The notes under the pieces: model-generated | What the model was told of the DNA's origin: nothing | Database searches by the model: none | The model's input: only the letters and a program-made list of their open reading frames with translations | Source: Arthrobacter sp. KBS0702 | Lineage (GTDB): Bacteria; Actinomycetota; Actinomycetes; Actinomycetales; Micrococcaceae | Reading direction: 5' to 3' | Assembly: GCF_005937985.2 (NCBI RefSeq) | Contig: NZ_CP042172.1 | Coordinates: forward strand, 558,001 to 622,000 | Length of the DNA: 64,000 nucleotides | Translations under genes and position numbers: made by a program | Shown here: positions 49,251 through 64,000 of the stretch, piece by piece | Layout of the letters: every line of letters begins with the position of its first letter | Position numbering within the stretch: position 1 is the first letter of the stretch

Positions 49251-49254
<4 letters not shown>
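47173..49254 (+). CDS. glgE: Alpha-1,4-glucan:maltose-1-phosphate maltosyltransferase
   Basis: A 693-aa GH13_3 enzyme that extends alpha-1,4-glucan using maltose-1-phosphate. An N-terminal beta domain (about residues 20-140) precedes the catalytic barrel with [11 protein letters not shown], the nucleophile Asp412 ([10 protein letters not shown]) and acid/base Glu441 (FLAEAFTRP), as in Streptomyces and mycobacterial Glg[12 protein letters not shown] and the C-terminal beta domain complete it. The start is GTG. Its stop overlaps the treS GTG in GTGA (49251-49254), so the pathway enzymes GlgE, TreS and Mak-GlgB are made from one coupled operon. Confidence 0.96.
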
Positions 49255-51047
<1,793 letters not shown>

Positions 51048-51048
51048 A

Positions 51049-54000
51049 ATGACCCGACCCACTCTGTCCACCGCGCTCGACGCGCTGCTCCGCAGCTGGC
51101 TGCCGCGCCAGCGCTGGTTCCCCGTCAAAAGCGCGCACTTCAGCTTCGAACCGGCAGGCCGCGTGCGCCTCAGCGGCGGCGCGGATGCCGGACAGCCGGA
51201 GGACGGCGCGGAGCTTGAAGTTCTGCTGCTCGCCGTGACGTATCCGACGGCGGACGGCAACCGCACCGACGTCGTCCAGGTTCCGCTCAGTTTCCGTGCG
51301 CTGCCGCTGGCCGGCGCCGGAGCCGCCCTGCTGGGAGAGATCCCCGGGGCCGGCGCGGGCCCGGACCGCGGCTGGATCTACGACGGCGTCCACGACCCGG
51401 CGTTCGTCGCAGCTTGGCTGGACCTGATGCGGGCCCGCGCGGCCACGCCTGACGGCACGGCCGCCGGCCACCTTGTGGAGTCGGGCCACCGGCTGCCCTT
51501 CGCCACCGGCAAGGTCCGGGTGCTCTCCGGCGAGCAGTCCAACAGTTCGGTGATCGTCGACGACGGCGACTCTGCGGCGATCCTTAAGTTCTTCCGAGTG
51601 CTGTCCGAGGGGCAGAACCCCGAGGTCGAGATCGGCGCGGCGCTGACCGCTGGCCGTACAGCGGAGGTTCCGGCCACCCTGGGCTGGGTCACCGGCGAAT
51701 GGGAAATCCCGGGCGACGGCTTCGTCGGCGCCACGGAGGGCACCGGCCCGGACGGCGGAGGGCGCACTGCCCGCGGCGAGCTCGCCGTCGCCCACGAATT
51801 CCTCGCCGGCGGCCTGGACGCCTGGCGTCTCGCCGTCGATGCGGCCAGCACCGGAACCGACTTCACCGCTGAGGCCCGCGCCCTCGGCGTCGCCACGGCC
51901 ACGGTGCACCGCCGCCTGGCCGAGGCGCTGGGTACCGCCGCCGAGGGAGTGCCTGGCGGGGACATCGCGCCCGGCGTCGCGCAGCGGGTCAGGCAGTCCT
52001 GGGCGGAAGCCGGCGCCGCCGTCGGACCCTTCGACGACCAACTGGAAGCCCTGCTGGCGCGGCTCGAAGGCAGCAGCGCTGGCCCCTTGCAGCGGATCCA
52101 CGGCGACCTGCACCTTGGCCAGATCCTGCAGGTCCCCGGCGCGGCGGGAATGCCGGCGCGCTGGGCGATCCTGGACTTCGAGGGTGAGCCGCTGCGGCCG
52201 ATCTCCGAACGCAATTTTCCGGACGTGCCGCTGCGCGACGTCGTCGGCATGCTGCGGTCCTTTGACTACGCCGCCGGCGCAGCGGTCCGCGAGTACGACG
52301 ATGCCATTGTCCCCGCCGACTGGGTGGATGACTGCGCCGAGGCCTTCCTGGCCGGCTACGCGGAAGTCACGCCCGGCACCATCGACCGCGACTCGCCCTT
52401 GTTCGTGGCGTTGTGGCTCGACAAAGCACTTTACGAAGTGGTCTACGAACTTCGGAACAGGCCCGACTGGCTCGCCATCCCGGTGAACGCATCCCGTCGT
52501 CTCCTCGGCAGTACAGGCTCCGGCGCTCCCGCCGAAGCCGCAGCGGAAGGTATCAAAATGACAGGTCCAGCACGTACCGAACGACCCGGCGTACCACTCC
52601 CCGTGGACGCCGAGACCCTTGCGAGGATCGCAGCCGGCGAGCACCATGCGCCGCACTCAGTCCTCGGCGCCCACCTCGACGACTACGGCCACGTCACCAT
52701 CCGCACCGTGAAGCACCTGGCGGAAGCCGTCTCCGTGGTGACCTCGGCCGGCAGCTTCCCGATGTCGCATGAATCCGGTGGCGTGTGGGTAGCCGTGCTG
52801 GAACCCGTCGACGAGGGGCATGTGCCGGACTACCGGCTCGAAGTCAGCTACGAGGGCCGGGAACCGCAGACGGCGGACGAGCCCTACCGCTACCTTCCGA
52901 CCGTGGGGGAAATCGACCTGCACCTGATCGGTGAGGGCCGCCACGAGCGCCTCTGGGATGTACTGGGCGCCCACGTGCGGCACTACAAGTCCGCCCTCGG
53001 CGACGTCGACGGCGTGTCCTTCGCGGTGTGGGCCCCGAACGCCCAGGCCGTGCGGGTGAAGGGCGACTTCAACGGCTGGGACGGCCGCGAATTTTCCATG
53101 CGCTCGCTCGGGTCCTCAGGCATCTGGGAGCTGTTCATTCCCGGCGTCGTGGCAGGGGCGTGCTACAAGTTTGAAATCAAGACCAAGCACGGCCACTGGG
53201 TGGAAAAGGCCGATCCGCTGGCCTTCGGCACGGAAATCCCGCCGCTGACGGCGTCCCGCGTCGTGGAGCCCTCCTACGCCTTCAAGGACGACGAGTGGAT
53301 GAAGGCCCGCGCGGCCCGGGATCCGCACAACGCCCCGATGAGCGTCTACGAAGTGCACCTGGGATCCTGGCGGGTGGGGCTGGACTACCGCCAGCTGGCC
53401 AAGGACCTGGTCGAATACGTGAAGTGGCTTGGCTTTACCCACGTTGAATTCATGCCGGTCGCCGAGCACCCCTTCGGCGGGTCCTGGGGCTACCAGGTCA
53501 CGTCCTACTTCGCGCCGACCTCGCGTTTCGGGCACCCGGACGAGTTCCGGCACCTCGTGGACGAACTGCACCAGGCAGGTATCGGCGTGCTGCTGGACTG
53601 GGTCCCGGCCCACTTCCCCAAGGACGAGTGGGCGCTTGCCCGCTTCGACGGGGATCCGCTGTACGAGCACTCGGACCCGAACCTGGGTGAACACCCCGAC
53701 TGGGGCACCCTGATCTTCGACTTCGGCCGCAGCGAGGTCCGCAACTTCCTGGTCGCCAACGCGCTCTACTGGCTGGACGAATTCCACATCGACGGCCTCC
53801 GCGTCGACGCCGTGGCCTCGATGCTGTACCTCGACTACTCCCGCGAGGAGGGCCAGTGGCAGCCGAACCGCTTCGGCGGCCGCGAAAACCTTGAGGCGAT
53901 CTCCTTCCTGCAGGAGGTCAACGCCACGGTCTACAAAACGCACCCGGGCGCGGTCATGATCGCCGAGGAGTCCACCGCGTTCCCCGGCGTCACCGCCCCC

Positions 54001-54771
54001 ACCAGCCAGGGCGGCTTGGGCTTCGGGATCAAATGGAACATGGGCTGGATGCACGACTCGCTCAAGTACATGGCTGAGGACCCGTACAACCGCAAATGGC
54101 ACCACGGCACCATCACCTTCTCGATGGTCTACGCCTACACGGAGAACTTCCTGCTCCCCATCAGCCACGACGAGGTGGTGCACGGCAAGGGCTCGATGCT
54201 GCGCAAGATGCCCGGCGACCGCTGGCAGCAGCTTGCCAACCTGCGGGCCTTCCTGGCCTACCAGTGGGCGCACCCCGGCAAGCAGCTGATCTTCATGGGC
54301 ACCGAGTTTGGCCAGGAAGCGGAATGGTCCGAACAGCACGGCCTCGACTGGTGGCTGGCGGACATCCCCGCGCACCGCGGTGTGCAGCTCCTGACCAAGG
54401 ACCTCAACGAGCTCTACAGCTCGACGCCGGCCCTGTACCAACGGGACAACGATCCCGACGGCTTCCAGTGGATCAACGGCGGCGACGCCGACCGGAACGT
54501 GCTGACGTTCATCCGCCGGGACGCCGCCGGCAATCCGCTGGTCTGCGCCATGAACTTCTCCGGTGCCCCGCACCAGGACTTCCGCTTGGGTGTCCCGGCC
54601 GCGGGCCAGTGGGAGGAAGTCTTGAACACCGACGCCGCTTCCTACGGCGGTTCGGGGGTCCTGAACGAAGGCGCGCTGACGGCATCCGCCGACGGCATCG
54701 ACGGGCAGCCGGCCACCCTCGCCGTGACGCTGCCGCCGCTGGGCGCCGCGTACTTCAGGGCGCTGGGCTAG
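51049..54771 (+). CDS. Maltokinase-GlgB fusion: maltokinase plus 1,4-alpha-glucan branching enzyme
   Basis: A 1240-aa bifunctional protein. Residues 1 to about 490 are a Mak/Pep2-type maltokinase ([18 protein letters not shown] at the N-terminus, GEQSNSS loop, catalytic Asp353 in [11 protein letters not shown], metal Asp376 in ILDFEGEP). After a linker, residues about 520-1240 are a full branching enzyme: an N1 domain, CBM48 ([23 protein letters not shown]), then the GH13_9 barrel with nucleophile Asp920 ([11 protein letters not shown]), acid/base Glu973 (MIAEEST) and Asp1041 (SHDEVVHG). Met504 (52558) is preceded by GGAAGG and begins a GlgB of normal size (737 aa), so a separate GlgB might also be made. 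It phosphorylates maltose and branches the glucan made by GlgE. Confidence 0.93.
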   Translation: MTRPTLSTALDALLRSWLPRQRWFPVKSAHFSFEPAGRVRLSGGADAGQPEDGAELEVLLLAVTYPTADGNRTDVVQVPLSFRALPLAGAGAALLGEIPGAGAGPDRGWIYDGVHDPAFVAAWLDLMRARAATPDGTAAGHLVESGHRLPFATGKVRVLSGEQSNSSVIVDDGDSAAILKFFRVLSEGQNPEVEIGAALTAGRTAEVPATLGWVTGEWEIPGDGFVGATEGTGPDGGGRTARGELAVAHEFLAGGLDAWRLAVDAASTGTDFTAEARALGVATATVHRRLAEALGTAAEGVPGGDIAPGVAQRVRQSWAEAGAAVGPFDDQLEALLARLEGSSAGPLQRIHGDLHLGQILQVPGAAGMPARWAILDFEGEPLRPISERNFPDVPLRDVVGMLRSFDYAAGAAVREYDDAIVPADWVDDCAEAFLAGYAEVTPGTIDRDSPLFVALWLDKALYEVVYELRNRPDWLAIPVNASRRLLGSTGSGAPAEAAAEGIKMTGPARTERPGVPLPVDAETLARIAAGEHHAPHSVLGAHLDDYGHVTIRTVKHLAEAVSVVTSAGSFPMSHESGGVWVAVLEPVDEGHVPDYRLEVSYEGREPQTADEPYRYLPTVGEIDLHLIGEGRHERLWDVLGAHVRHYKSALGDVDGVSFAVWAPNAQAVRVKGDFNGWDGREFSMRSLGSSGIWELFIPGVVAGACYKFEIKTKHGHWVEKADPLAFGTEIPPLTASRVVEPSYAFKDDEWMKARAARDPHNAPMSVYEVHLGSWRVGLDYRQLAKDLVEYVKWLGFTHVEFMPVAEHPFGGSWGYQVTSYFAPTSRFGHPDEFRHLVDELHQAGIGVLLDWVPAHFPKDEWALARFDGDPLYEHSDPNLGEHPDWGTLIFDFGRSEVRNFLVANALYWLDEFHIDGLRVDAVASMLYLDYSREEGQWQPNRFGGRENLEAISFLQEVNATVYKTHPGAVMIAEESTAFPGVTAPTSQGGLGFGIKWNMGWMHDSLKYMAEDPYNRKWHHGTITFSMVYAYTENFLLPISHDEVVHGKGSMLRKMPGDRWQQLANLRAFLAYQWAHPGKQLIFMGTEFGQEAEWSEQHGLDWWLADIPAHRGVQLLTKDLNELYSSTPALYQRDNDPDGFQWINGGDADRNVLTFIRRDAAGNPLVCAMNFSGAPHQDFRLGVPAAGQWEEVLNTDAASYGGSGVLNEGALTASADGIDGQPATLAVTLPPLGAAYFRALG

Positions 54772-54837
54772 GAGCTTCCCGGGACGAGCGCGGCTGGCAC
54801 TCCCGGCAAGAGAGCGCCCGGGCTGGAGTCGGGGAAG

Positions 54838-54867
54838 AGCCCGGAGTCCTTGGGATTCCGGGCTTTT
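54838..54867 (+). terminator. Terminator of the glgE operon
   Basis: AGCCCGGAGTCC (54838-54849) pairs with GGATTCCGGGCT (54853-54864) around a TTG loop, one mismatch-tolerant G-T pair, then TTTT. It lies 66 bp after the fusion gene stop. Confidence 0.8.
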
Positions 54868-54923
54868 CCTTGCCCTCCGGGGAGCCCCGGTTGAGGGGGA
54901 GAGGAGGGTGCTCTGGAGCGGCT

Positions 54924-54952
54924 TTGTCAGCTGGCCCAAGTGGTGGTAGAGT
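54924..54952 (+). promoter_or_regulatory. rrn promoter P1
   Basis: TTGTCA (54924-54929), a 17-nt spacer and TAGAGT (54947-54952). It drives the rrn operon from about 54959, roughly 340 nt before 16S. Confidence 0.7.
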
Positions 54953-55031
54953 TTATTTCCGCGCTGCTCCCCGGAGTTGATCCGCTAAGAAGACCAAGAA
55001 GCCTATGGCAAGACTGAGTCGGAACGCTGAT

Positions 55032-55060
55032 TTGACTAGGGTGAAGCGGCCCGGTAAGTT
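55032..55060 (+). promoter_or_regulatory. rrn promoter P2
   Basis: TTGACT (55032-55037), a 17-nt spacer and TAAGTT (55055-55060), 108 bp downstream of P1. Tandem promoters are usual for actinobacterial rrn operons. Confidence 0.65.
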
Positions 55061-55300
55061 TGAAAAGTTGCTCCGGAGCGATCCTCGACTGGTTTTGTGG
55101 TTGTGGTGGTGCCGGGTGTGTCTGTTGTTTGAGAACTCAATAGTGTGCCAAGTTTGTTGATACCAATTTATTGTATTGAATTGGTTGATTGTGCCGGATC
55201 CGCCACCCCGTGGATGGGTCCGGTGTTTTTAGCTGGTTTCAAATTTTGTGCATTGTGTGCATCCCGTTTTCCCGGGGGCGCATGGTGTGTCTGTTTTACT

Positions 55301-60442
<5,142 letters not shown>

Positions 60443-60670
60443 ACACACCCCCTTCCGTGAACGGATTCAAAAGACGTTCACACCATGGAAGAGGGGACAA
60501 AGAAACAAGACTGCTTGCGTCCACTATGTGGTTCCCAAACAACAAACCCGTCACCAGACGAAACGTTGCACAGGAACCGACAACAAAATAACAACACCAC
60601 AAATGTTGTAACCACAGATTTCCCACCCAGGGAAACCCCCGTCACGGGGGCCCGCGGGTGCGGACACAGG
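60443..60670 (+). other. 23S-5S spacer
   Basis: A 228-bp transcribed spacer with no gene. It carries the 3' half of the pre-23S stem (60513-60542) and a CCCCCGT/ACGGGGG hairpin near 60644-60658 shortly before 5S. Confidence 0.8.
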
Positions 60671-60789
60671 GTTACGGCGGTCATAGCGTGGGGGAAACGC
60701 CCGGTCCCATTCCGAACCCGGAAGCTAAGACCCACAGCGCCGATGGTACTGCACCCGGGAGGGTGTGGGAGAGTAGGTCACCGCCGGAC
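60671..60789 (+). rRNA. rrf: 5S ribosomal RNA
   Basis: About 119 nt, starting GTTACGGCGGTCATAGCG, with the conserved CCCATTCCGAACCCGG loop and ending CACCGCCGGAC, which pairs with the 5' end. Boundaries could shift by 1-3 nt. Confidence 0.94.
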
Positions 60790-60801
60790 ATACATTAGGT
60801 C

Positions 60802-60840
60802 GAGAGCCTCCAACCACCAGGTTGGAGGCTCTCCCCCTTT
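60802..60840 (+). terminator. rrn operon terminator
   Basis: A 14-bp stem, GAGAGCCTCCAACC (60802-60815) with GGTTGGAGGCTCTC (60820-60833), around ACCA, followed by CCCCCTTT. It lies 12 bp after 5S. Confidence 0.88.
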
Positions 60841-60934
60841 AACCACCAAAACACCATCCCGTCCGAGCCCACGGAGCGTCGGGAGCGGCACTGGCATCCA
60901 GGGCGGAGCGCCGGGCCTTGTAGAGTTGGTTCCC

Positions 60935-61432
60935 ATGGAAAACCTCTTCAGTCACGCCGCGGCAACCCCGGAACCCGAGCCGGCAGGGGGCCTGGAGCCG
61001 GTGGTGTGCACCGTCGTCGTCCCCGGCGCGGTCGCGAGGGCCTTTGTCGGGTTTACCGAGCACACACATCTCTGGTGGCCGCTCGAGGACCACAGTGTGT
61101 ACGGAACGGGCTCCTACGTGGAGTTCGAGGAGAACCTGATTCTTGAAACGGCGGAAGACGGCCGGACCGCCATCTGGGGCACGATCGATGACTGGCAGCC
61201 CCCGCTGTCCTTCCACGCCAGCTGGCACCCCGGCACACAGGCCCTGTGGTCCACCGAGCTGCGCGTCGCCTTCCGGGCCGTGGAGGGTGGCACGGAGCTG
61301 CGTTTGGTACAGAGTGGCTGGGAGGGCGCCCAGGACCCGGCAGCCGCGCGTGCGGAGTACCAGGCCCGCTGGCCCGGCGTGCTGCAGAGGTTCGTCCGTT
61401 TCATGGGCGGACAGGCGCCGGAACTCCTGTAA
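60935..61432 (+). CDS. SRPBCC (START-like, AHSA1-type) domain protein
   Basis: A 165-aa protein with a START/Bet v1-like fold of the AHSA1 kind. [71 protein letters not shown] and SGWEGAQDPAAARAEYQARWPGVLQRF give the usual strand-helix pattern. The N-terminal 20 residues are a flexible Pro/Glu-rich leader. TAGAGT (60921-60926) lies 8 nt before the ATG, so it may be leaderless; the longer open frame into the rrn region is not real. Function is unknown; members bind hydrophobic ligands or act as regulators. Confidence 0.85.
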   Translation: MENLFSHAAATPEPEPAGGLEPVVCTVVVPGAVARAFVGFTEHTHLWWPLEDHSVYGTGSYVEFEENLILETAEDGRTAIWGTIDDWQPPLSFHASWHPGTQALWSTELRVAFRAVEGGTELRLVQSGWEGAQDPAAARAEYQARWPGVLQRFVRFMGGQAPELL

Positions 61433-61591
61433 CGCGGCGCTCCAGCCCGGTTCGTAGCGGCTGAAGCTTACCGGGCCCCGACGGTCAGCTGAGTTTAGGC
61501 CGTTTGCGGGCGGCCGGAACCACCCGGCGAAGGGGCAACCGGTCTGGAACGGCATTGCCCGCCGTCCTGGAAGCCTGGAACTGCAGTACAG

Positions 61592-62623
61592 CTAGCGCAG
61601 CGGAGCGGCGTCGACCGGGGGAACGGCAGTGCTGGAGCGGATCACGAAACTGGTCGGATACTCGGTGTCGGCCGCCGCGGTGTCCGTGCCGCCGTCGAGC
61701 CCTGCCAGTAGCCGTCGGACCGCCATGGCGCCCTGGCCCCGGGGATCCTGGTCGATGGTCGTCAGGCCGAACAGCTCACCCAGTTCGTGGCCGTCGATGC
61801 CGATGACCGACAGGTCGTAGGGAACGCGGAGGCCGAAGTCGCGGGCGGCGAGGATGGTGCCGATCGCCATCTCGTCGGACGCGGCGAACACCGCGGTGGG
61901 CCGCTCCGGGGAACTGCCCAGCAGCTGCCGCGCACTGGCGTAGGCGCCCTGGATGGTGAAGTCGGCGGAGACCAGCCATTCCGGACGGATGGGCAGGCCG
62001 GCGTCCCGCATGGCCTTGGTGAAACCACCCTGGCGGGTGCCCGGCAGCCGGAAGTCCTTCTCGTACGCCGCATCGCCGGTCATATGCGCGATCCTGCTGT
62101 GGCCGAGCTGGATCAGGTGCCGGGCCGCGGCTTCGGCGATGCCTGAATCGTTGATCCGGATCGTCGAGGCCCCCGGCAGGGGCCCGCCGATCCCGACGAT
62201 GGGCCGGTGGATGGCAAGCAGTTGCTGGATCTCGGCCTCGCTGAGCTCCAAAGACACGGCGATGACCGCGTCCACGCGCTTGCGCAGCAGGAAGTCGTTG
62301 AGGACGCTGTGCCGGCGCTCCTCGCCCTCACTGACGTTGTAGAGCGTGAGGTCGTAGCCGGCGTCCAGCAGGGTGGCGGAGACGCCTTCCACTACCGAGG
62401 AGAAGAACCAGCGGTGCACGGAGGGAACCACGACGCCAACGTTGTGGTTCCGCCCGGACGCCAGGCTGGAGGCGTGGTAGGAGAGCACAAACCCCAGTTC
62501 GGCCGCGGCTGCCTGGGCACGCTCGCGGCTCTGGGTTGAGACGTTGCCCTTGCCGCTCAAGGCGCGCGAAACGGTGGCGATGGAGAGGCCGGCCCGTTCC
62601 GCGACGTCCTTGATGCCGGGCAT
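61592..62623 (-). CDS. LacI family transcriptional regulator
   Basis: A 343-aa repressor. The helix-turn-helix and hinge cover residues 1-60 (MPGIKDVAERAGLSIATVSRALSGKGNVSTQSRERAQAAAAELGF). The periplasmic-binding-protein-like core follows (NVGVVVPSVHRWFFSSVVEGVSATLLDAGYDLTLYNV, VFAASDEMAIGTILAARDFGLRVPYDLSVIGIDGHELGELFGLTTIDQDP). GGAG lies before the ATG at 62623, 2 bp after the alpha-glucosidase stop, so it is co-transcribed with that gene. It most likely controls alpha-glucoside use, with maltose or a related sugar as inducer. Confidence 0.93.
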   Translation of the reverse strand: MPGIKDVAERAGLSIATVSRALSGKGNVSTQSRERAQAAAAELGFVLSYHASSLASGRNHNVGVVVPSVHRWFFSSVVEGVSATLLDAGYDLTLYNVSEGEERRHSVLNDFLLRKRVDAVIAVSLELSEAEIQQLLAIHRPIVGIGGPLPGASTIRINDSGIAEAAARHLIQLGHSRIAHMTGDAAYEKDFRLPGTRQGGFTKAMRDAGLPIRPEWLVSADFTIQGAYASARQLLGSSPERPTAVFAASDEMAIGTILAARDFGLRVPYDLSVIGIDGHELGELFGLTTIDQDPRGQGAMAVRRLLAGLDGGTDTAAADTEYPTSFVIRSSTAVPPVDAAPLR

Positions 62624-62625
62624 TT

Positions 62626-64000
62626 TCAGCTCTCCGTGTCCTCGATGTAGATATCCAGCCAAACAGTTTCACCTGAGCTTAACCGATGGGTAGCCCCGTC
62701 AGGTTCGGACGACGCTGCGCTGCGCAGCAGCACCTCGCCGGCGGGCAGTTCGACGGAATCCGGCCCGACGTTCATCAGCACCGCAGTGGTGCCGTTCAGG
62801 TAGGCCAGCGACGTGTCCGTGCACCAGTCTTCGAGCCAGGCGAGGGAGCCCTCGCCCAGGCCGAGCTCGCGCCGGAGTCCCAGCATCCGCCGGTACAGGT
62901 TCAGGTGCGACGCCGGCGACGCGGCCTGCGCGTCGCGGGCCAGCGCCGCGAAGCTCGCGGGCTGGGGCAGCCAGGGGTCGGCTCCGGCGCCGAAACCCGC
63001 GTGGGCTTCGGCGGAACGCCACGGCAGCGGAACCCGGCAGCCGTCCCGGCCCAGCCGCTCGCCGTCGGTGCGCCCGAAGGTAGGGTCCTGGCGCTGGTGG
63101 TCGGGGATGTCGATGCCGTCGGGCAGCCCGAGCTCCTCGCCCTGGTACAGGTAGGCGCCGCCGGGCAGGCCCAGCATGAACATCGAGGCTGCGGCCGCGC
63201 GGGAGCGACCGAGCTCCTCGTCCGGCTGCACATCGGCCGGGCCGATGCCGTCGCCGTCGCGGGGCGCCGGACCGTCGTAGCCGAAACGGGTGGCGTGGCG
63301 GACGACGTCGTGGTTGGACAGCACCCAGGTGCTGGGGGCTCCGACGGCGTCCAGGGCGGTCAGCGAGTCCGTGATGACTCCGCGCATGCGGTGCGCGTCC
63401 AGGCCGGCGTGCAGGTACGGGAAGTTGAAGGCCTGGTGCATCTCGTCCGGGCGGACCCAGTCGGCCAGCCGGGGGAGCGGGTCCACGTTGGCCTCGGCGC
63501 AGAGGATCCGGTCGGGGCCGTATTCGGCCAGGATCCGGCGCCAGGTGCGGTAGATGTCGTGCAGCGCCGGCTGGCCGAACATCGGGGCCTCGTGCCCGGG
63601 GAAGCCGTGCGAGCTGTTGCCGTCGGCGCGCCCGCCCCACTCCGGCAGGCCCGGGGCCTTGACGAGCGCGTGCGCCACGTCGACGCGGAAGCCGGAGACC
63701 CCGCGGTCCAGCCAGAAACGCAGGACGCGCTCGAACTCGGCGTGGACGGCGTCGTTGTCCCAGTTGAAGTCCGGCTGGGAGGTGTCGAACAGGTGCAGGT
63801 ACCACTGGCCGGGGGTTCCGTCCGGTTCGGTGATCCGGGTCCAGGCCGGTCCGCCGAAGTGTGACTGCCAGTTGTTCGGCGGCTCGTCGCCGGACTCGCC
63901 GCGGCCGTCACGGAAGATGAACATGTCCCGTTCCGGGCTGCCCGCGGGGGCGGCCAGCGCCGCCTGGAACGCGGTGTGCTGGTCCGAGCAGTGGTTGGGC
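62626..64000 (-). CDS. GH13 alpha-glucosidase / oligo-1,6-glucosidase, N-terminus cut by window edge
   Basis: The last 457 or so residues of a GH13 enzyme are visible; the start lies beyond 64000. The first visible residues (PNHCSDQHTAFQAAL) are the conserved region I. The nucleophile is in GVSGFRVDVAHALVK, the acid/base in ILCAEANVDP and the stabiliser in WVLSNHDVVRHATRFG. YLYQGEELGLPDGIDIPDHQRQDPTFGRT is typical of alpha-glucosidases. No signal peptide can be assessed. It should hydrolyse maltose or isomaltose-type sugars in the cytoplasm, and it is followed directly by its likely LacI repressor. Confidence 0.9.
   Translation of the reverse strand, partial: PNHCSDQHTAFQAALAAPAGSPERDMFIFRDGRGESGDEPPNNWQSHFGGPAWTRITEPDGTPGQWYLHLFDTSQPDFNWDNDAVHAEFERVLRFWLDRGVSGFRVDVAHALVKAPGLPEWGGRADGNSSHGFPGHEAPMFGQPALHDIYRTWRRILAEYGPDRILCAEANVDPLPRLADWVRPDEMHQAFNFPYLHAGLDAHRMRGVITDSLTALDAVGAPSTWVLSNHDVVRHATRFGYDGPAPRDGDGIGPADVQPDEELGRSRAAAASMFMLGLPGGAYLYQGEELGLPDGIDIPDHQRQDPTFGRTDGERLGRDGCRVPLPWRSAEAHAGFGAGADPWLPQPASFAALARDAQAASPASHLNLYRRMLGLRRELGLGEGSLAWLEDWCTDTSLAYLNGTTAVLMNVGPDSVELPAGEVLLRSAASSEPDGATHRLSSGETVWLDIYIEDTES

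Larger units (their letters stand above)
54772..55300 (+). other. Intergenic region and rRNA leader upstream of 16S
   Basis: No gene is present. It contains the terminator of the glgE operon (54838-54867), two tandem rrn promoters (54924-54952 and 55032-55060) and the rRNA leader. The leader carries an actinobacterial antitermination/processing element containing TTTGAGAACTCAATAG (about 55128-55143) and two hairpins, ACCAATT/AATTGGT (from about 55163) and CCGGATCC/GGGTCCGG (from about 55195). Confidence 0.7.

Overview
This is a high-GC actinobacterial chromosome segment from the family Micrococcaceae, most likely Arthrobacter or Pseudarthrobacter. The evidence is the complete rrn operon (its 16S variable regions, and a 16S-23S spacer without tRNA genes), G/C-biased third codon positions, frequent GTG starts, a GlgE-type glucan pathway, CarD, a proteasome-activator (Bpa) gene and SenX3-RegX3. 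No phage, IS element, CRISPR array or origin was recognised. It reads as ordinary core chromosome with a few small accessory genes.

Layout. 1-5.3 kb: a prolyl oligopeptidase cut by the left edge, a divergent FAD-dependent protein, and a GT2 glycosyltransferase coupled to a 73-aa membrane protein. 5.5-10 kb: a 1513-aa secreted nuclease/5'-nucleotidase. 10.4-15.5 kb: small regulators and enzymes (VOC, AraC, UspA, TetR, quinone oxidoreductase, PadR), two uncharacterised small proteins behind a probable TetR-controlled promoter, and tRNA-Ser. 15.6-20.4 kb: cstA with its small partner, bpa with an unknown follower, and an aldo/keto reductase. 20.4-24.5 kb: hypothetical, membrane and secreted proteins. 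24.6-30.8 kb: tRNA-Thr, a lipoprotein peptidase, holB, tmk, a transsulfuration enzyme and a methyltransferase.

30.9-40.4 kb is conserved core: gpmA, phoU, senX3-regX3, then lpqE-like, carD, ispD, ispF, a lipoprotein gene, cysS and rlmB. The second block matches the gene order Rv3584-Rv3579c of Mycobacterium tuberculosis. An array of 11-bp repeats resembling a PHO box lies between phoU and senX3. 40.5-54.8 kb holds a nitrilase-family gene and the glucan/trehalose locus: glgX, a barnase/barstar-type pair, glgP, and the operon glgE-treS-(mak::glgB). The last gene is an in-frame fusion of maltokinase and branching enzyme. Together these enzymes would turn trehalose into maltose (TreS), maltose-1-phosphate (Mak), linear alpha-1,4-glucan (GlgE) and branched glucan (GlgB), with GlgX and GlgP for breakdown.

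54.9-60.8 kb is the rrn operon: tandem promoters, 16S, 23S, 5S and a terminator. After it come an SRPBCC protein and, on the minus strand, a GH13 alpha-glucosidase (cut by the right edge) followed by a LacI regulator.

Many starts are preceded by a TANNNT hexamer 6-8 nt upstream and have no Shine-Dalgarno sequence, which suggests widespread leaderless transcription. I used this to choose several starts. All functional calls come from reading translated sequence; no database search was possible.
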